Positions 1 to 6,696 of a DNA stretch of 25,893 nucleotides are shown in pieces (within the stretch, counting starts at the first letter, position 1; each line of letters opens with the position of its first letter). The notes beneath the pieces are model-generated. The model ran no database searches and was not told the origin of the DNA. It saw nothing but the letters and a program-made list of their open reading frames with translations. A program made the translations under genes and the position numbers. Source of the stretch: an uncultured bacterium (GTDB lineage Bacteria > Bacillota > Clostridia > Lachnospirales > Anaerotignaceae); contig CAJMNV010000009.1 of assembly GCA_905214825.1 (NCBI GenBank), forward strand, positions 1 to 25,893, written 5' to 3'.

Positions 1-1490
1 GAAGGTGCAGGAGTTGCTAAGCTGACAATCACATTTGCCAAACAAGCTGCTACAAATGCAGGCAATAATTCATAAATTTCCCAAGCACCGCCCTTAGGTG
101 CAATCAAATATTTCCAAACAAATACCATTACACCACCAACCAGCATACTTGCCAAAGCACCATATTTGTTGGAGCGTTTCCAGAATAATGCACAAACCAC
201 AACAGGACCAAAAGCTGCCCCAAAACCTGCCCATGCAAAAGATACGATACCAAATACAGAACTATTGGGGTCTCTTGCTAAGAATATCGCAATCAAAGAA
301 ATGACAATGACTGTAATTCTTGCAATCAACATTGCTGTTTTTTCAGAAATTTGTATTTTGAAAAATCCACGAATTAAATTTTGGGACACACTAGAAGATG
401 ACGCCAAAAGCTGAGAGTCTGCGGTGGACATGGTTGCTGCCAATATCCCTGCCAGTATAATCCCTGCTAAAAATGCCATCACAAGCCCTTCTTTGCTCAA
501 CAAATCTGCAATGCGAACAATGATGGTTTCAGATGTAGTACCTTCCAGAAAAGGAATTGCACCTGCTTTTGTCATTGCATAACCCACAATACCAATCAAA
601 ACAGCAATCATCATGGAAACAACCACCCAAATGGTTGCCACACGACGAGATAATGCCAATTTTTCTTTATCTTCGATTGCCATAAAACGTAATAGAATAT
701 GTGGCATACCACAATAGCCAAGTCCCCAAGCCAATACAGATACAATTTTCAATGTGCTATAAGGTTGGGCAGTGCCGGTGACAACACTGTATGTTTCTGT
801 CATATTCAAATATCCGGGAATAGACTGCACATCGCTGACAATCAAATCCCAACCACCAGCAACTTTGATACCAAAAATCAATATGATAATCAACGCAATT
901 GTCATAAAGATACTTTGTATCAAGTCTGTGGCACTTGCTGCCAAAAATCCGCCTGTTGCTGTGTAGCCAACAATGACGACTGCACTGATAATCATTGCTG
1001 CCATATAGTTGACACCAAATAAACTACTGAACAATTTCCCACAAGCTGCAAATCCTGATGCAGTGTAGGGAATAAAAAATATAATAATCAATACAGCTGA
1101 AATACACATCAATATATTTTTGTCATCACGATATCTTCTGGAAAAAAAATCTGGTACAGTGATAGAATTATTTGCCACATGAGAATAAATACGAATCCGT
1201 TTTGCAATAATCAACCAGTTGAAATAGGTACCAATGGCAAGCCCGATTGCTGTCCAAGCAGCATCAGCAACACCAGTCAAATATGCTACACCGGGCAGCC
1301 CCATCAAAAGCCAACTGCTCATATCAGAGGCTTCGGCACTCATGGCAGTGACAAAAGGCCCTAACTTCCTGCCACCCAAATAAAAATCGTCTACATTATT
1401 ATTGTGCTTGGAGCAATAAATACCCACAGCTAACATTGCAATCAAATAAACAGCGATTGCAATCATAATACATACTTCTGGTGATAACAT
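1..1490 (-). CDS. putP: Sodium/proline symporter (3' end outside window)
   Basis: This is a sodium:solute symporter of the PutP type, which imports proline with Na+ across the cytoplasmic membrane. Translating the minus strand from the ATG at 1490 gives MLSPEVCIMIAIAVYLIAM, then the family hallmark FYLGGRKLGPFVTAMSAEAS (about residues 36-55) with SDMSSWLLMGLPG following it. Further on come ITVPDFFSRRY and a run of hydrophobic helices, including GYCGMPHILLRFMAI and AATMSTADSQLLASSS. These are typical PutP core sequences. About 496 codons are visible with no stop, close to the usual length of about 500, so only the C-terminal end is missing. A ribosome binding site (AAAGGA) precedes the ATG. 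It is monocistronic as far as can be seen, with an AT-rich upstream region. Proline specificity is inferred from similarity; other SSS-family substrates are possible but less likely. Confidence 0.9.
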   Translation of the reverse strand, partial: MLSPEVCIMIAIAVYLIAMLAVGIYCSKHNNNVDDFYLGGRKLGPFVTAMSAEASDMSSWLLMGLPGVAYLTGVADAAWTAIGLAIGTYFNWLIIAKRIRIYSHVANNSITVPDFFSRRYRDDKNILMCISAVLIIIFFIPYTASGFAACGKLFSSLFGVNYMAAMIISAVVIVGYTATGGFLAASATDLIQSIFMTIALIIILIFGIKVAGGWDLIVSDVQSIPGYLNMTETYSVVTGTAQPYSTLKIVSVLAWGLGYCGMPHILLRFMAIEDKEKLALSRRVATIWVVVSMMIAVLIGIVGYAMTKAGAIPFLEGTTSETIIVRIADLLSKEGLVMAFLAGIILAGILAATMSTADSQLLASSSSVSQNLIRGFFKIQISEKTAMLIARITVIVISLIAIFLARDPNSSVFGIVSFAWAGFGAAFGPVVVCALFWKRSNKYGALASMLVGGVMVFVWKYLIAPKGGAWEIYELLPAFVAACLANVIVSLATPAP

Positions 1491-1524
1491 TTCTTTCAAA
1501 TCCTTTCTGTTACATATTGCAGAC

Positions 1525-1533
1525 AGTATACCA
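1525..1533 (-). promoter_or_regulatory. Putative extended -10 promoter of putP
   Basis: On the minus strand TGGTATACT reads as an extended -10 element (TGn plus TATACT) about 35 bases before the putP ATG. The -35 region is poor, as expected for an extended -10 promoter. Upstream there are two direct copies of TAGACTA (1544-1550 and 1568-1574, 24 bases apart) where an activator or repressor could bind. The rest of 1575-1697 is very AT-rich with nothing else that I recognise. Confidence 0.4.
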
Positions 1534-1697
1534 TAAATAAAAATAGACTAAAATACAGAATAAAGTTTAGACTATATTCTATACTAAAAGAATAAAATAT
1601 CATAAAATATATTGAAAATACAATTAAAAACTTATATACAATTTTTATAATAAAATATATTTGAAATACCATATAAAAAATATTTTTTGCAAAAAAG

Positions 1698-1739
1698 AAA
1701 GAGGGGAATACATGGCAATCGCAAAGTATGCTCCTCTTT
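1698..1739 (-). terminator. Terminator of the tetR-distal operon
   Basis: Imperfect hairpin: 1698-1711 pairs with 1726-1739 (12 of 14 positions, including AAAGAGG with CCTCTTT) around a 14-base loop. On the minus strand it is followed by a T-rich tract (complement of the A run at 1691-1697). It lies 20 bases beyond the stop of the TetR gene and so ends the 5283-1760 operon. Confidence 0.7.
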
Positions 1740-1759
1740 GAAACAGTATATAAAATTTT

Positions 1760-2362
1760 TTATTTTGTGGTTGTATGATTTTTGCGAAAATCACTCAAAA
1801 ACCGAGGCATCATTTCACCTGCATAACGACTGAGTGCATATTCCCCATTGCACAAACACCAGTCATAAATCAACGCACGTTCGCAAAGTGCATATGTTTT
1901 TACCAGTTCATTGATGGAAATATCATCACGCAATTCTCCTTTTTGCTGTCCTTGCGATATGATTTGCCGCAATAATTTGTAATACACACGGTTATGGTCA
2001 AGTAAATGCCGTTCTCCATTTGTAATGAGTTGTGAAGAATAGAGCCTTGCCAATAAATCCAAAGAAATGCTGTCATCAATCATGCGAAACAACTCACGGT
2101 TTAAATACATCAATTTATCAAAACTATCCATGTCCTCTTGTAATGTGGGTATCAGTTCTGTATATTTATCATCGAACAATTCAGACAATGAACCAAGCAA
2201 AGCATCTTTCCCGTTGAAATAGTGGTAAAAAGAGCCTTTTGAGGTGTTGGAGGCTTCCACGATTTCTTCTACTGTGGTATCGTCATACCCTTGCTCATAA
2301 AACAATTTCCATGCTGCCGCAATGATTTTGCTTTTGGTATTGCGATTTCTTTTTTTTGCCAC
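1760..2362 (-). CDS. TetR/AcrR family transcriptional regulator
   Basis: A 200-aa TetR-family DNA-binding repressor. The N-terminal helix-turn-helix is clear at about residues 10-55: KIIAAAWKLFYEQGYDDTTV, then EEIVEASNTSKGSFYHYF, which matches the TetR recognition helix pattern (S/T)KGxFYxYF. The remaining ~145 residues are helical and would form the ligand-binding and dimerisation domain; its ligand cannot be read from sequence. The start is GTG, with AAGGAG eight bases upstream. It is the last gene of a five-gene minus-strand operon, 19 bases after the CARF-nuclease gene and just before a terminator. TetR proteins often control neighbouring genes, so autoregulation of this operon, or control of putP across the terminator, is possible. 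I see no clear palindromic operator. Confidence 0.88.
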   Translation of the reverse strand: MAKKRNRNTKSKIIAAAWKLFYEQGYDDTTVEEIVEASNTSKGSFYHYFNGKDALLGSLSELFDDKYTELIPTLQEDMDSFDKLMYLNRELFRMIDDSISLDLLARLYSSQLITNGERHLLDHNRVYYKLLRQIISQGQQKGELRDDISINELVKTYALCERALIYDWCLCNGEYALSRYAGEMMPRFLSDFRKNHTTTK

Positions 2363-2381
2363 GCAGCCAACTCCTTTTCAT

Positions 2382-3575
2382 TTATATTTTTTTCCATTTT
2401 AGGCTGACTAAATCATGTTCTCGAATGGCACGCACCAAACGCTTTTCAAAGTCTTGTGATAATATATCTGTGGCATCTAATAATGTAATACCCAATTCTT
2501 TGGCACGTTGGTATGTACCGGTTTTTTCTGTCTTTTCTCTGCCAAATGTGACAATCACGCCTTTTGAAAACCAACCACCCACTCGTTTTTTTGCTACAAC
2601 CAATTCATTCAAAGCGGCAGTGTCGGCACTGCGTAATTTACAAGATATAAAAACGGGTAAAGATTGTTCCATCAATATGACATCAATTTCATTTCCTGCG
2701 ATTGTCATGCCATCATAAGCGTTCCAATCAATCATCGTGCCAAGTTTGACATCATCAAACTTTCCAGAACGTTGTGCCGCAATATATACATACAATTCCA
2801 GCCAAACACCATAGCCAATGCAATATTGTCTGTCTTGCAAAGAGCAATAAGAAAATTTCACCCGTTCTCCGTCCATAACCAGATGTTTGATAAATCCAAG
2901 TCGTTGAAATTCTTGCAAAATGCTTTTGTCAGCACTGGTTTTTTTGCCATTTTTCATATAAATGGTAGCTTTGCTTTCCATATAAAGCTCATGAGGAAGA
3001 TACCTTGCGGCAACTGTTTGCAAAAAACTGCAAGTATGTTTCCAATCGTCCAAATGGGTGAATAAATAGCGTGCCATATCCCAAATGGCTTGGTAACGAG
3101 ATGGTTCGGGCGGTCTGTGAGACTCTCCAATAAAACAAGCCCCCCTTGCGTCCACAAAATCTTCCAAAGAAAGTGTGGTTGTTTGTGCAACGACTTCATC
3201 TGTCAAAAGGTCTGTGATTTGGCTGTGTACCAAATCAGTATGCAAAAGCCTTGCACCTTTTTCCATGCCTGCACGAAAACCAGCAATGACCATCAATTCA
3301 CTGCCACCGGTCAGTTCCAAATTGCAATTTCCGTTTTGTATGATGATTTGACAAGTGCGTTGGTAAATTTTATCCATAGAAAGAATATCTACGGGATATT
3401 TTTCTAGTTGTATATGTGGGATATGTCGTCTGAAACAAGTATGTAAAGCACGAAAGACCGTGAAGTCCTCTATGCCGCTATCATATAAAAAAATGACTTT
3501 ATCTGGACGTAGTGTCAAAACGCCCATAATATTTTTTAATACGTCTTTGTCATAATATGCAATCAATGTTTTCAT
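2382..3575 (-). CDS. Solo CARF-domain nuclease, Card1/Can2 (DUF1887) family
   Basis: A 397-aa protein with Card1/Can2 architecture. The N-terminal CARF-type Rossmann domain (about 1-140) opens with MKTLIAYYDKDVLKNI and carries the family signature LELTGGSELMVIAGF (residues 87-100). A middle region (about 165-250) resembles the winged-helix linker. The C-terminal PD-(D/E)xK nuclease-like domain has GVWLELYVY (E260), GNEIDVILM (D298) and FISCKLR (K313). Family members cut single-stranded DNA and/or RNA when cyclic tetra-adenylate made by type III CRISPR binds the CARF domain. Serine occupies the position often held by Glu in the ExK part (SCK); I believe this occurs elsewhere in the family. The start is the ATG at 3575, directly after a strong GGGGAGGGG site; the frame is open upstream to 3626, but that would overlap gerW. 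No cas gene or repeat array lies in the window. Activator and target are unknown. Confidence 0.85.
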   Translation of the reverse strand: MKTLIAYYDKDVLKNIMGVLTLRPDKVIFLYDSGIEDFTVFRALHTCFRRHIPHIQLEKYPVDILSMDKIYQRTCQIIIQNGNCNLELTGGSELMVIAGFRAGMEKGARLLHTDLVHSQITDLLTDEVVAQTTTLSLEDFVDARGACFIGESHRPPEPSRYQAIWDMARYLFTHLDDWKHTCSFLQTVAARYLPHELYMESKATIYMKNGKKTSADKSILQEFQRLGFIKHLVMDGERVKFSYCSLQDRQYCIGYGVWLELYVYIAAQRSGKFDDVKLGTMIDWNAYDGMTIAGNEIDVILMEQSLPVFISCKLRSADTAALNELVVAKKRVGGWFSKGVIVTFGREKTEKTGTYQRAKELGITLLDATDILSQDFEKRLVRAIREHDLVSLKWKKI

Positions 3576-3597
3576 GGGTATCCCCTCCCCATACAGT

Positions 3598-3999
3598 TTA
3601 TTCTTCAACCACCAATTCTTCTTCAAATTTTACAGTTTGTTCAGGTTCTTTTTCTGTTTTTTGTTTGTTGCCAAATACAGCACCAAAGTTCAGTTTTGTT
3701 GCAATGTTGGGGGCCATATCAATCAATTTGCTGACAGCATCTTGATTTTTCATATTGATAAGCTGTACATTGCCGTTTTGAATGGCAAGTACTGCGGCAG
3801 GTGTAATTCTTGCCCCCATACCACCAGCAGAACCGCCTGTGTCTTTGCCGCCCAAGCCGACACCCACGCCAACTTCAATCAATGGCAATAATGTAATATC
3901 ACCAATGACAATGGCATCGCCCACAACGGTTTTTGTAGATACTAAGTCATCTACTTTTCCAAATAACACATCTAATGAAGCGTCAAATTCTTTACCCAT
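3598..3999 (-). CDS. ytfJ: GerW/YtfJ family sporulation protein
   Basis: A 133-aa protein of the GerW (YtfJ) family. In Bacillus subtilis the family member is a spore protein needed for germination, notably in response to L-alanine. Diagnostic features: TVVGDAIVIGDITLLPLIEV (residues 25-43) corresponds to the family's GDP-hydrophobic-P(V/I) strand, followed by the glycine-rich GVGVGLGGKDTGGSAGGMGA (44-63) and ITPAAVLAIQNGNVQLINM (65-83). The C-terminal tail is acidic (about 113-133). The ATG at 3999 has GGAAAGGAAG upstream and was preferred over the longer open frame to 4095, which would run into the DUF2953 gene. Pairing with a DUF2953 gene just upstream mirrors ytfI-ytfJ of Bacillus and other clostridia and supports the call. 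Confidence 0.88.
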   Translation of the reverse strand: MGKEFDASLDVLFGKVDDLVSTKTVVGDAIVIGDITLLPLIEVGVGVGLGGKDTGGSAGGMGARITPAAVLAIQNGNVQLINMKNQDAVSKLIDMAPNIATKLNFGAVFGNKQKTEKEPEQTVKFEEELVVEE

Positions 4000-4000
4000 T

Positions 4001-4960
4001 TCATTTTCTTCCTTTCCATAACAATATGATGATATGACGGACAGGCTTTGACAATGCAAATCTGGCTGCCAGATATGCCAAATGTCCCAATACAATATGT
4101 CCTTTTAACCGAAACACAATATTTTCGGCAGTTGCTTTTGCAAAATCTCCTTTGATGTCTAAATTTTTTCCGAATTTGCTTTTTAATATACCAGCCATTG
4201 CCAGCAGATAGCCTGTGTGTACAGGGTCACCTGTGCCAAATGTACCTTTGAAATAAAGTTGGTTTGGCAATATGGTTTTTGTCAGCCCTTTGACAAATCG
4301 CCATATGGCTTTTGCGAATGCTTTTTTCTGATCATATGCCAAAGCCATTTTCACTATGGCTTTCCAATCCATACCAACAGTATCTGCATCGGATTTTGTA
4401 CTGTTTTTGGTATCATAAATGGATTGTGATTTTGTTTGTTGTGTGTCTTTTATATCAGGGGGTGGTGTTTCTTGTATATCTTCCAATTTAACACGACGAA
4501 TACCCTGTTTTTTTTGCATGCTTTGCGGTTCTGCTTTGTGTATTTCTTCTGTTGGTATTGGTTCTGTTTTTTTTGTGGGAGGTTCAGGTAACTTTTGTTG
4601 TGCCACAGAACGAGGTGGAGTTTGTGTTTCTTTTTGTGTGTTTTCTCTGGTGTATAGGATATCTGGTTGTTTTTTCTTTTTGCGTGTTTTTTGTTTTTTG
4701 TTTTGTGTCAATGATTTGCCAAATATGCATATATCCAAAGTAGGAGTTTCCTGCCCTTCTTGCAATGCACCAGATACAGACACCAAGCCGAAAATCCATT
4801 TGATTTGAAAATCGCCGCATAACGTATCTATTTTTTCACCTTTTGCTTTGTAACAAATAGGAGAAAACAAAACCGTCAAAACCACAAGCAGTATGATACC
4901 AATGATTGCCAGTAGCAATATCCCTATACATTTTAATAGAAATAATATAATTCCAAACAA
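4001..4960 (-). CDS. DUF2953 (YtfI-like) membrane-anchored protein
   Basis: About 319 aa, a DUF2953-family protein of unknown biochemical function that habitually sits beside gerW/ytfJ. It begins with a long hydrophobic segment (FGIILFLLKCIGILLLAI, then IGIILLVVLTVLFSP), giving one or two membrane spans, and then a KIDTLCGDFQIKWIFGLVSV beta-type segment. A central region of about 120 residues is rich in K, Q, T, P and E and looks disordered. The conserved C-terminal part includes LYFKGTFGTGDPVHTGYLLA and a final hydrophobic helix. The start is uncertain. I prefer the TTG at 4960, which has GGGAG 11 bases upstream, just past the previous gene's stop. The frame is open back to an ATG at 5050, but that would overlap the upstream gene by 70 bases and lacks a ribosome binding site. 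It ends one base before gerW's start. Confidence 0.72.
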   Translation of the reverse strand: MFGIILFLLKCIGILLLAIIGIILLVVLTVLFSPICYKAKGEKIDTLCGDFQIKWIFGLVSVSGALQEGQETPTLDICIFGKSLTQNKKQKTRKKKKQPDILYTRENTQKETQTPPRSVAQQKLPEPPTKKTEPIPTEEIHKAEPQSMQKKQGIRRVKLEDIQETPPPDIKDTQQTKSQSIYDTKNSTKSDADTVGMDWKAIVKMALAYDQKKAFAKAIWRFVKGLTKTILPNQLYFKGTFGTGDPVHTGYLLAMAGILKSKFGKNLDIKGDFAKATAENIVFRLKGHIVLGHLAYLAARFALSKPVRHIIILLWKGRK

Positions 4961-4980
4961 TGCTGCCGACACTCCCTTTT

Positions 4981-5283
4981 TTATAAAATCCACATTTTGG
5001 GGTTTGTGATATCTCGTTTTGCTTTTACTGTTTCCTCCAACATATAACAAAGTACATCAATACTTTCTTGTTTGCCCATAGCAACACCTGCAATGATGGG
5101 ATTTTGTTTGTCATATCTACCGGAAAATAACTCTTTTGAAGACAACAATACCATGCGGTTTTTGTTTGCGAACCACACAATGCAATATACACGTATCATG
5201 GGAATATTGCGACGCAGGCTATACAATACAGTACCCAAATCAGATACAGATGCTCCTACATATAAATCGTCAATACATTGCAT
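4981..5283 (-). CDS. Conserved-looking hypothetical protein, 100 aa
   Basis: First gene of the ytfI-gerW-CARF-tetR operon. The product starts MQCIDDLYVGASVSDLGTVL and continues with a mixed alpha/beta pattern: IPMIRVYCIVWFANKNRMVL, then PIIAGVAMGKQESIDVLCYM and a helical end, ETVKAKRDI. No signal peptide or membrane span is evident. I do not recognise the family. The ATG at 5283 is chosen because AGGTG lies seven bases upstream; two further in-frame ATGs (5298, 5349) lack a good site. The stop is followed directly by the GGGAG used by the DUF2953 gene, so the two are probably translationally coupled. The operon position suggests a link to sporulation or to membrane functions, but nothing in the sequence shows it. 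Confidence 0.6.
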   Translation of the reverse strand: MQCIDDLYVGASVSDLGTVLYSLRRNIPMIRVYCIVWFANKNRMVLLSSKELFSGRYDKQNPIIAGVAMGKQESIDVLCYMLEETVKAKRDITNPKMWIL

Positions 5284-5331
5284 GGTTTTGCACCTCATTT
5301 CTTTTTTGTAATATGGTTTATTATGGCATTT

Positions 5332-5360
5332 ATTATAGCAGATATTCATGTAAATGGAAA
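5332..5360 (-). promoter_or_regulatory. Sigma-A-type promoter of the ytfI-gerW-CARF-tetR operon
   Basis: On the minus strand TTTCCA (5360-5355), a 17-base spacer, then TATAAT (5337-5332), about 50 bases before the ATG at 5283. The -10 is a perfect consensus and the -35 is partial. It suggests vegetative transcription of the whole operon rather than purely sporulation-specific control. Confidence 0.6.
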
Positions 5361-5388
5361 TATGTATTCCAATGCAAAAAGATAAAAC

Positions 5389-5412
5389 AAAAAAGGGACA
5401 TTGTCCCTTTTT
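5389..5412 (-). terminator. Terminator after the split-transporter operon
   Basis: AAAAAGGGAC (5390-5399) pairs perfectly with GTCCCTTTTT (5403-5412) around an ATT loop. An A run on the left reads as a T run on the minus strand, so it terminates the operon ending at 5418. It separates that operon from the promoter at 5332-5360. Confidence 0.85.
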
Positions 5413-5417
5413 CTATA

Positions 5418-5588
5418 TTACCATAATGCTTGGTCGAGTAAATTGAATTTGTCAGGTGGATACATTTGTAGTAATTCTCTGTATTGGTCTTTTTGTAAAT
5501 CTGGCGTATTGACATACAACGATATTTTTTCGTCTATATTGGATTTTGCAAATTTTTCTTTTAAATCCTGAAATGCTTTATACTCCAT
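5418..5588 (-). CDS. Small hypothetical protein, 56 aa, coupled to the TauE/SafE genes
   Basis: A short frame read directly on the minus strand. The ATG at 5588 is preceded by GGAGGAGACAA, an excellent ribosome binding site, and overlaps the end of the upstream transporter gene by 11 bases, indicating translational coupling. The 56-residue product starts MEYKAFQDLKEKFAKS and ends PPDKFNLLDQALW. It is charged, has no membrane span and no signal peptide, and is predicted mostly helical with a YVNTPDLQKDQYRELLQMY segment. The stop is six bases before a strong terminator. Start site, overlap and terminator together make a real gene likely. I do not recognise the family. It could be a cytosolic accessory of the transporter or an unrelated small protein. 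Confidence 0.72.
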   Translation of the reverse strand: MEYKAFQDLKEKFAKSNIDEKISLYVNTPDLQKDQYRELLQMYPPDKFNLLDQALW

Positions 5589-5961
5589 TTGTCTCCTCCT
5601 TTTTTTTCACAGTTTTTTTCTGAAAAATTTCAGTCATACCCATTACAAATAAAAATCCGGCAAATATTTTTCGCAATATGCGGGGGTCTAAAAATACCGC
5701 CAGTAAAGCCCCACACAAAGCCCCCAAAAGTCCTGTCCATATCAAAGGCTTTGCGGTTTTTATTTCTACATTTTTATTTTTGATATGGGTATATAATGCA
5801 ATAACGGCAGTGGGCAGAAAAAACAATAAATTGACACCTTGTGCTTGTTGTTGTGTCAAATCTGTAAAAAATAACAATGCGGGAATGAGCAGTGTGCCGC
5901 CGCCAATACCCATGCCGCTGATGATACCTGCAAGAAAACCAGCAATGACAATTTCTATCAT
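5578..5961 (-). CDS. TauE/SafE (TSUP) half-transporter, second half
   Basis: A 127-aa membrane protein of the TauE/SafE sulfite-exporter (TSUP) superfamily. The N-terminal repeat signature is clear: IVIAGFLAGIISGMGIGGGT followed by LLIPALLFF, then QQAQGVNLLFFLPTAVIALY, and two further hydrophobic helices (LIWTGLLGALCGALLAVFL, IFAGFLFVMGMTEIF). Full-length TSUP proteins are about 250 aa with two such repeats; this one has a single repeat of about four helices. The neighbouring gene encodes another. The two are separated by one base (TAG-C-ATG), so they probably form a heterodimeric carrier. TSUP members export or import sulfite, sulfonates, sulfoacetate or similar organic anions; the substrate here is not readable. 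A basic tail (KKTVKKKEE) ends the protein. Confidence 0.85.
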   Translation of the reverse strand: MIEIVIAGFLAGIISGMGIGGGTLLIPALLFFTDLTQQQAQGVNLLFFLPTAVIALYTHIKNKNVEIKTAKPLIWTGLLGALCGALLAVFLDPRILRKIFAGFLFVMGMTEIFQKKTVKKKEETNGV

Positions 5962-5962
5962 G

Positions 5963-6316
5963 CTATGTGGTCATCATACGCACGGCTGCAAAAAGCATGA
6001 ACACACCGAATATGCGATGCAACCAGATACCACTGATTTTTTTGAGTAGTTTTGCACCAACAAAACCCCCAACAACACCGCCCAATGATGCCCAAAGTGA
6101 TATTTGCCATACGATTTCACCTTTCCAGAGATAAATGACAAGAGAAAGCAAAGAAAGGGGAAGTATGACAGCGATTGCAGTTGCGTGTGCTTTATGTTCT
6201 TCTGTGTGCAAAAAACGCTCCATGGCAGGCACAGCAACCGTACCACCACCACTGCCAAACAGTCCATTTGCAAACCCTGTGAACAATCCTACTGCCCAAT
6301 ATTTTTTGTTTTGCAT
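5963..6316 (-). CDS. TauE/SafE (TSUP) half-transporter, first half
   Basis: About 117 aa, the first of two half-size TauE/SafE family proteins. It shows the TSUP repeat: WAVGLFTGFANGLFGSGGGT, VAVPAMERF, then HKAHATAIAVILPLSLLSLV and helices ISLWASLGGVVGGFVGAKLL and WLHRIFGVFMLFAAVRMM. The ATG at 6316 has GGTGA five bases upstream; a GTG at 6325 in the same frame is an alternative that would add three residues. The stop of the lipoprotein gene is at 6329, so the genes are tightly packed. It probably partners with the next gene to make a complete anion transporter. A lipoprotein encoded upstream in the same transcript may be an extracytoplasmic partner, which is inference only. Confidence 0.85.
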   Translation of the reverse strand: MQNKKYWAVGLFTGFANGLFGSGGGTVAVPAMERFLHTEEHKAHATAIAVILPLSLLSLVIYLWKGEIVWQISLWASLGGVVGGFVGAKLLKKISGIWLHRIFGVFMLFAAVRMMTT

Positions 6317-6328
6317 ATCTGTCACCGA

Positions 6329-6676
6329 TTAATTCATCATTTTTGCAGAATTACCGTCTGTGGTGTCTGATACAGCGTCTTTGACATCATGCCCAATGTC
6401 TTTTGCCCCTTTTTTAATGTCACGCCCAATGTCTTTGACATCTTCCCCAAATGATTTTGTATCATGTTTTGCCATACCGTATTCTGTGCGGTCTGTGGCA
6501 CCGTCCAAAGGATAGCCGGCATTGACACCATATCCGTCCCAATACATATTACTGCCGTATACATCACCATTTCTGTCATCTGCTGCACCACCCAAATTGT
6601 TTGCGGTATTTGCACCACAGCCTGTCATAGCAAGTGTCAAAAATACCACAGCGGTTGTTGTTTGCAGTTTTTTCAT
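6329..6676 (-). CDS. Small secreted lipoprotein, unknown function
   Basis: A 115-aa predicted lipoprotein. It has a type II signal peptide with charged start (MKKLQ), hydrophobic core (TTTAVVFLTLAM) and lipobox MTGC, so Cys20 would be lipidated and the protein anchored on the outer face of the membrane. The mature part is Asp/Gly/Tyr-rich (DRNGDVYGSNMYWDGYGVNA). It ends in a repetitive, probably amphipathic region with repeated (D/K)xxGxD(I/V)K units: FGEDVKDIGRDIKKGAKDIG, then HDVKDAVSDT. That repeat resembles late-embryogenesis or YtxH-like helical repeats. The start is secure: AAGGAGGG lies ten bases before the ATG. It is first in an operon with the split TSUP transporter. I do not recognise a functional family. 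Confidence 0.75.
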   Translation of the reverse strand: MKKLQTTTAVVFLTLAMTGCGANTANNLGGAADDRNGDVYGSNMYWDGYGVNAGYPLDGATDRTEYGMAKHDTKSFGEDVKDIGRDIKKGAKDIGHDVKDAVSDTTDGNSAKMMN

Positions 6677-6696
6677 GATTTTGTTCCCTCCTTAAT

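Noticed and set aside
1..414. Plus-strand open frames at 98-304 and 166-414
   Set aside because: They lie antisense to putP, whose translation matches family motifs throughout.
2382..3575. CRISPR repeats or cas genes near the CARF nuclease
   Set aside because: I looked for regularly spaced direct repeats and Cas proteins on both sides and found none in the window.
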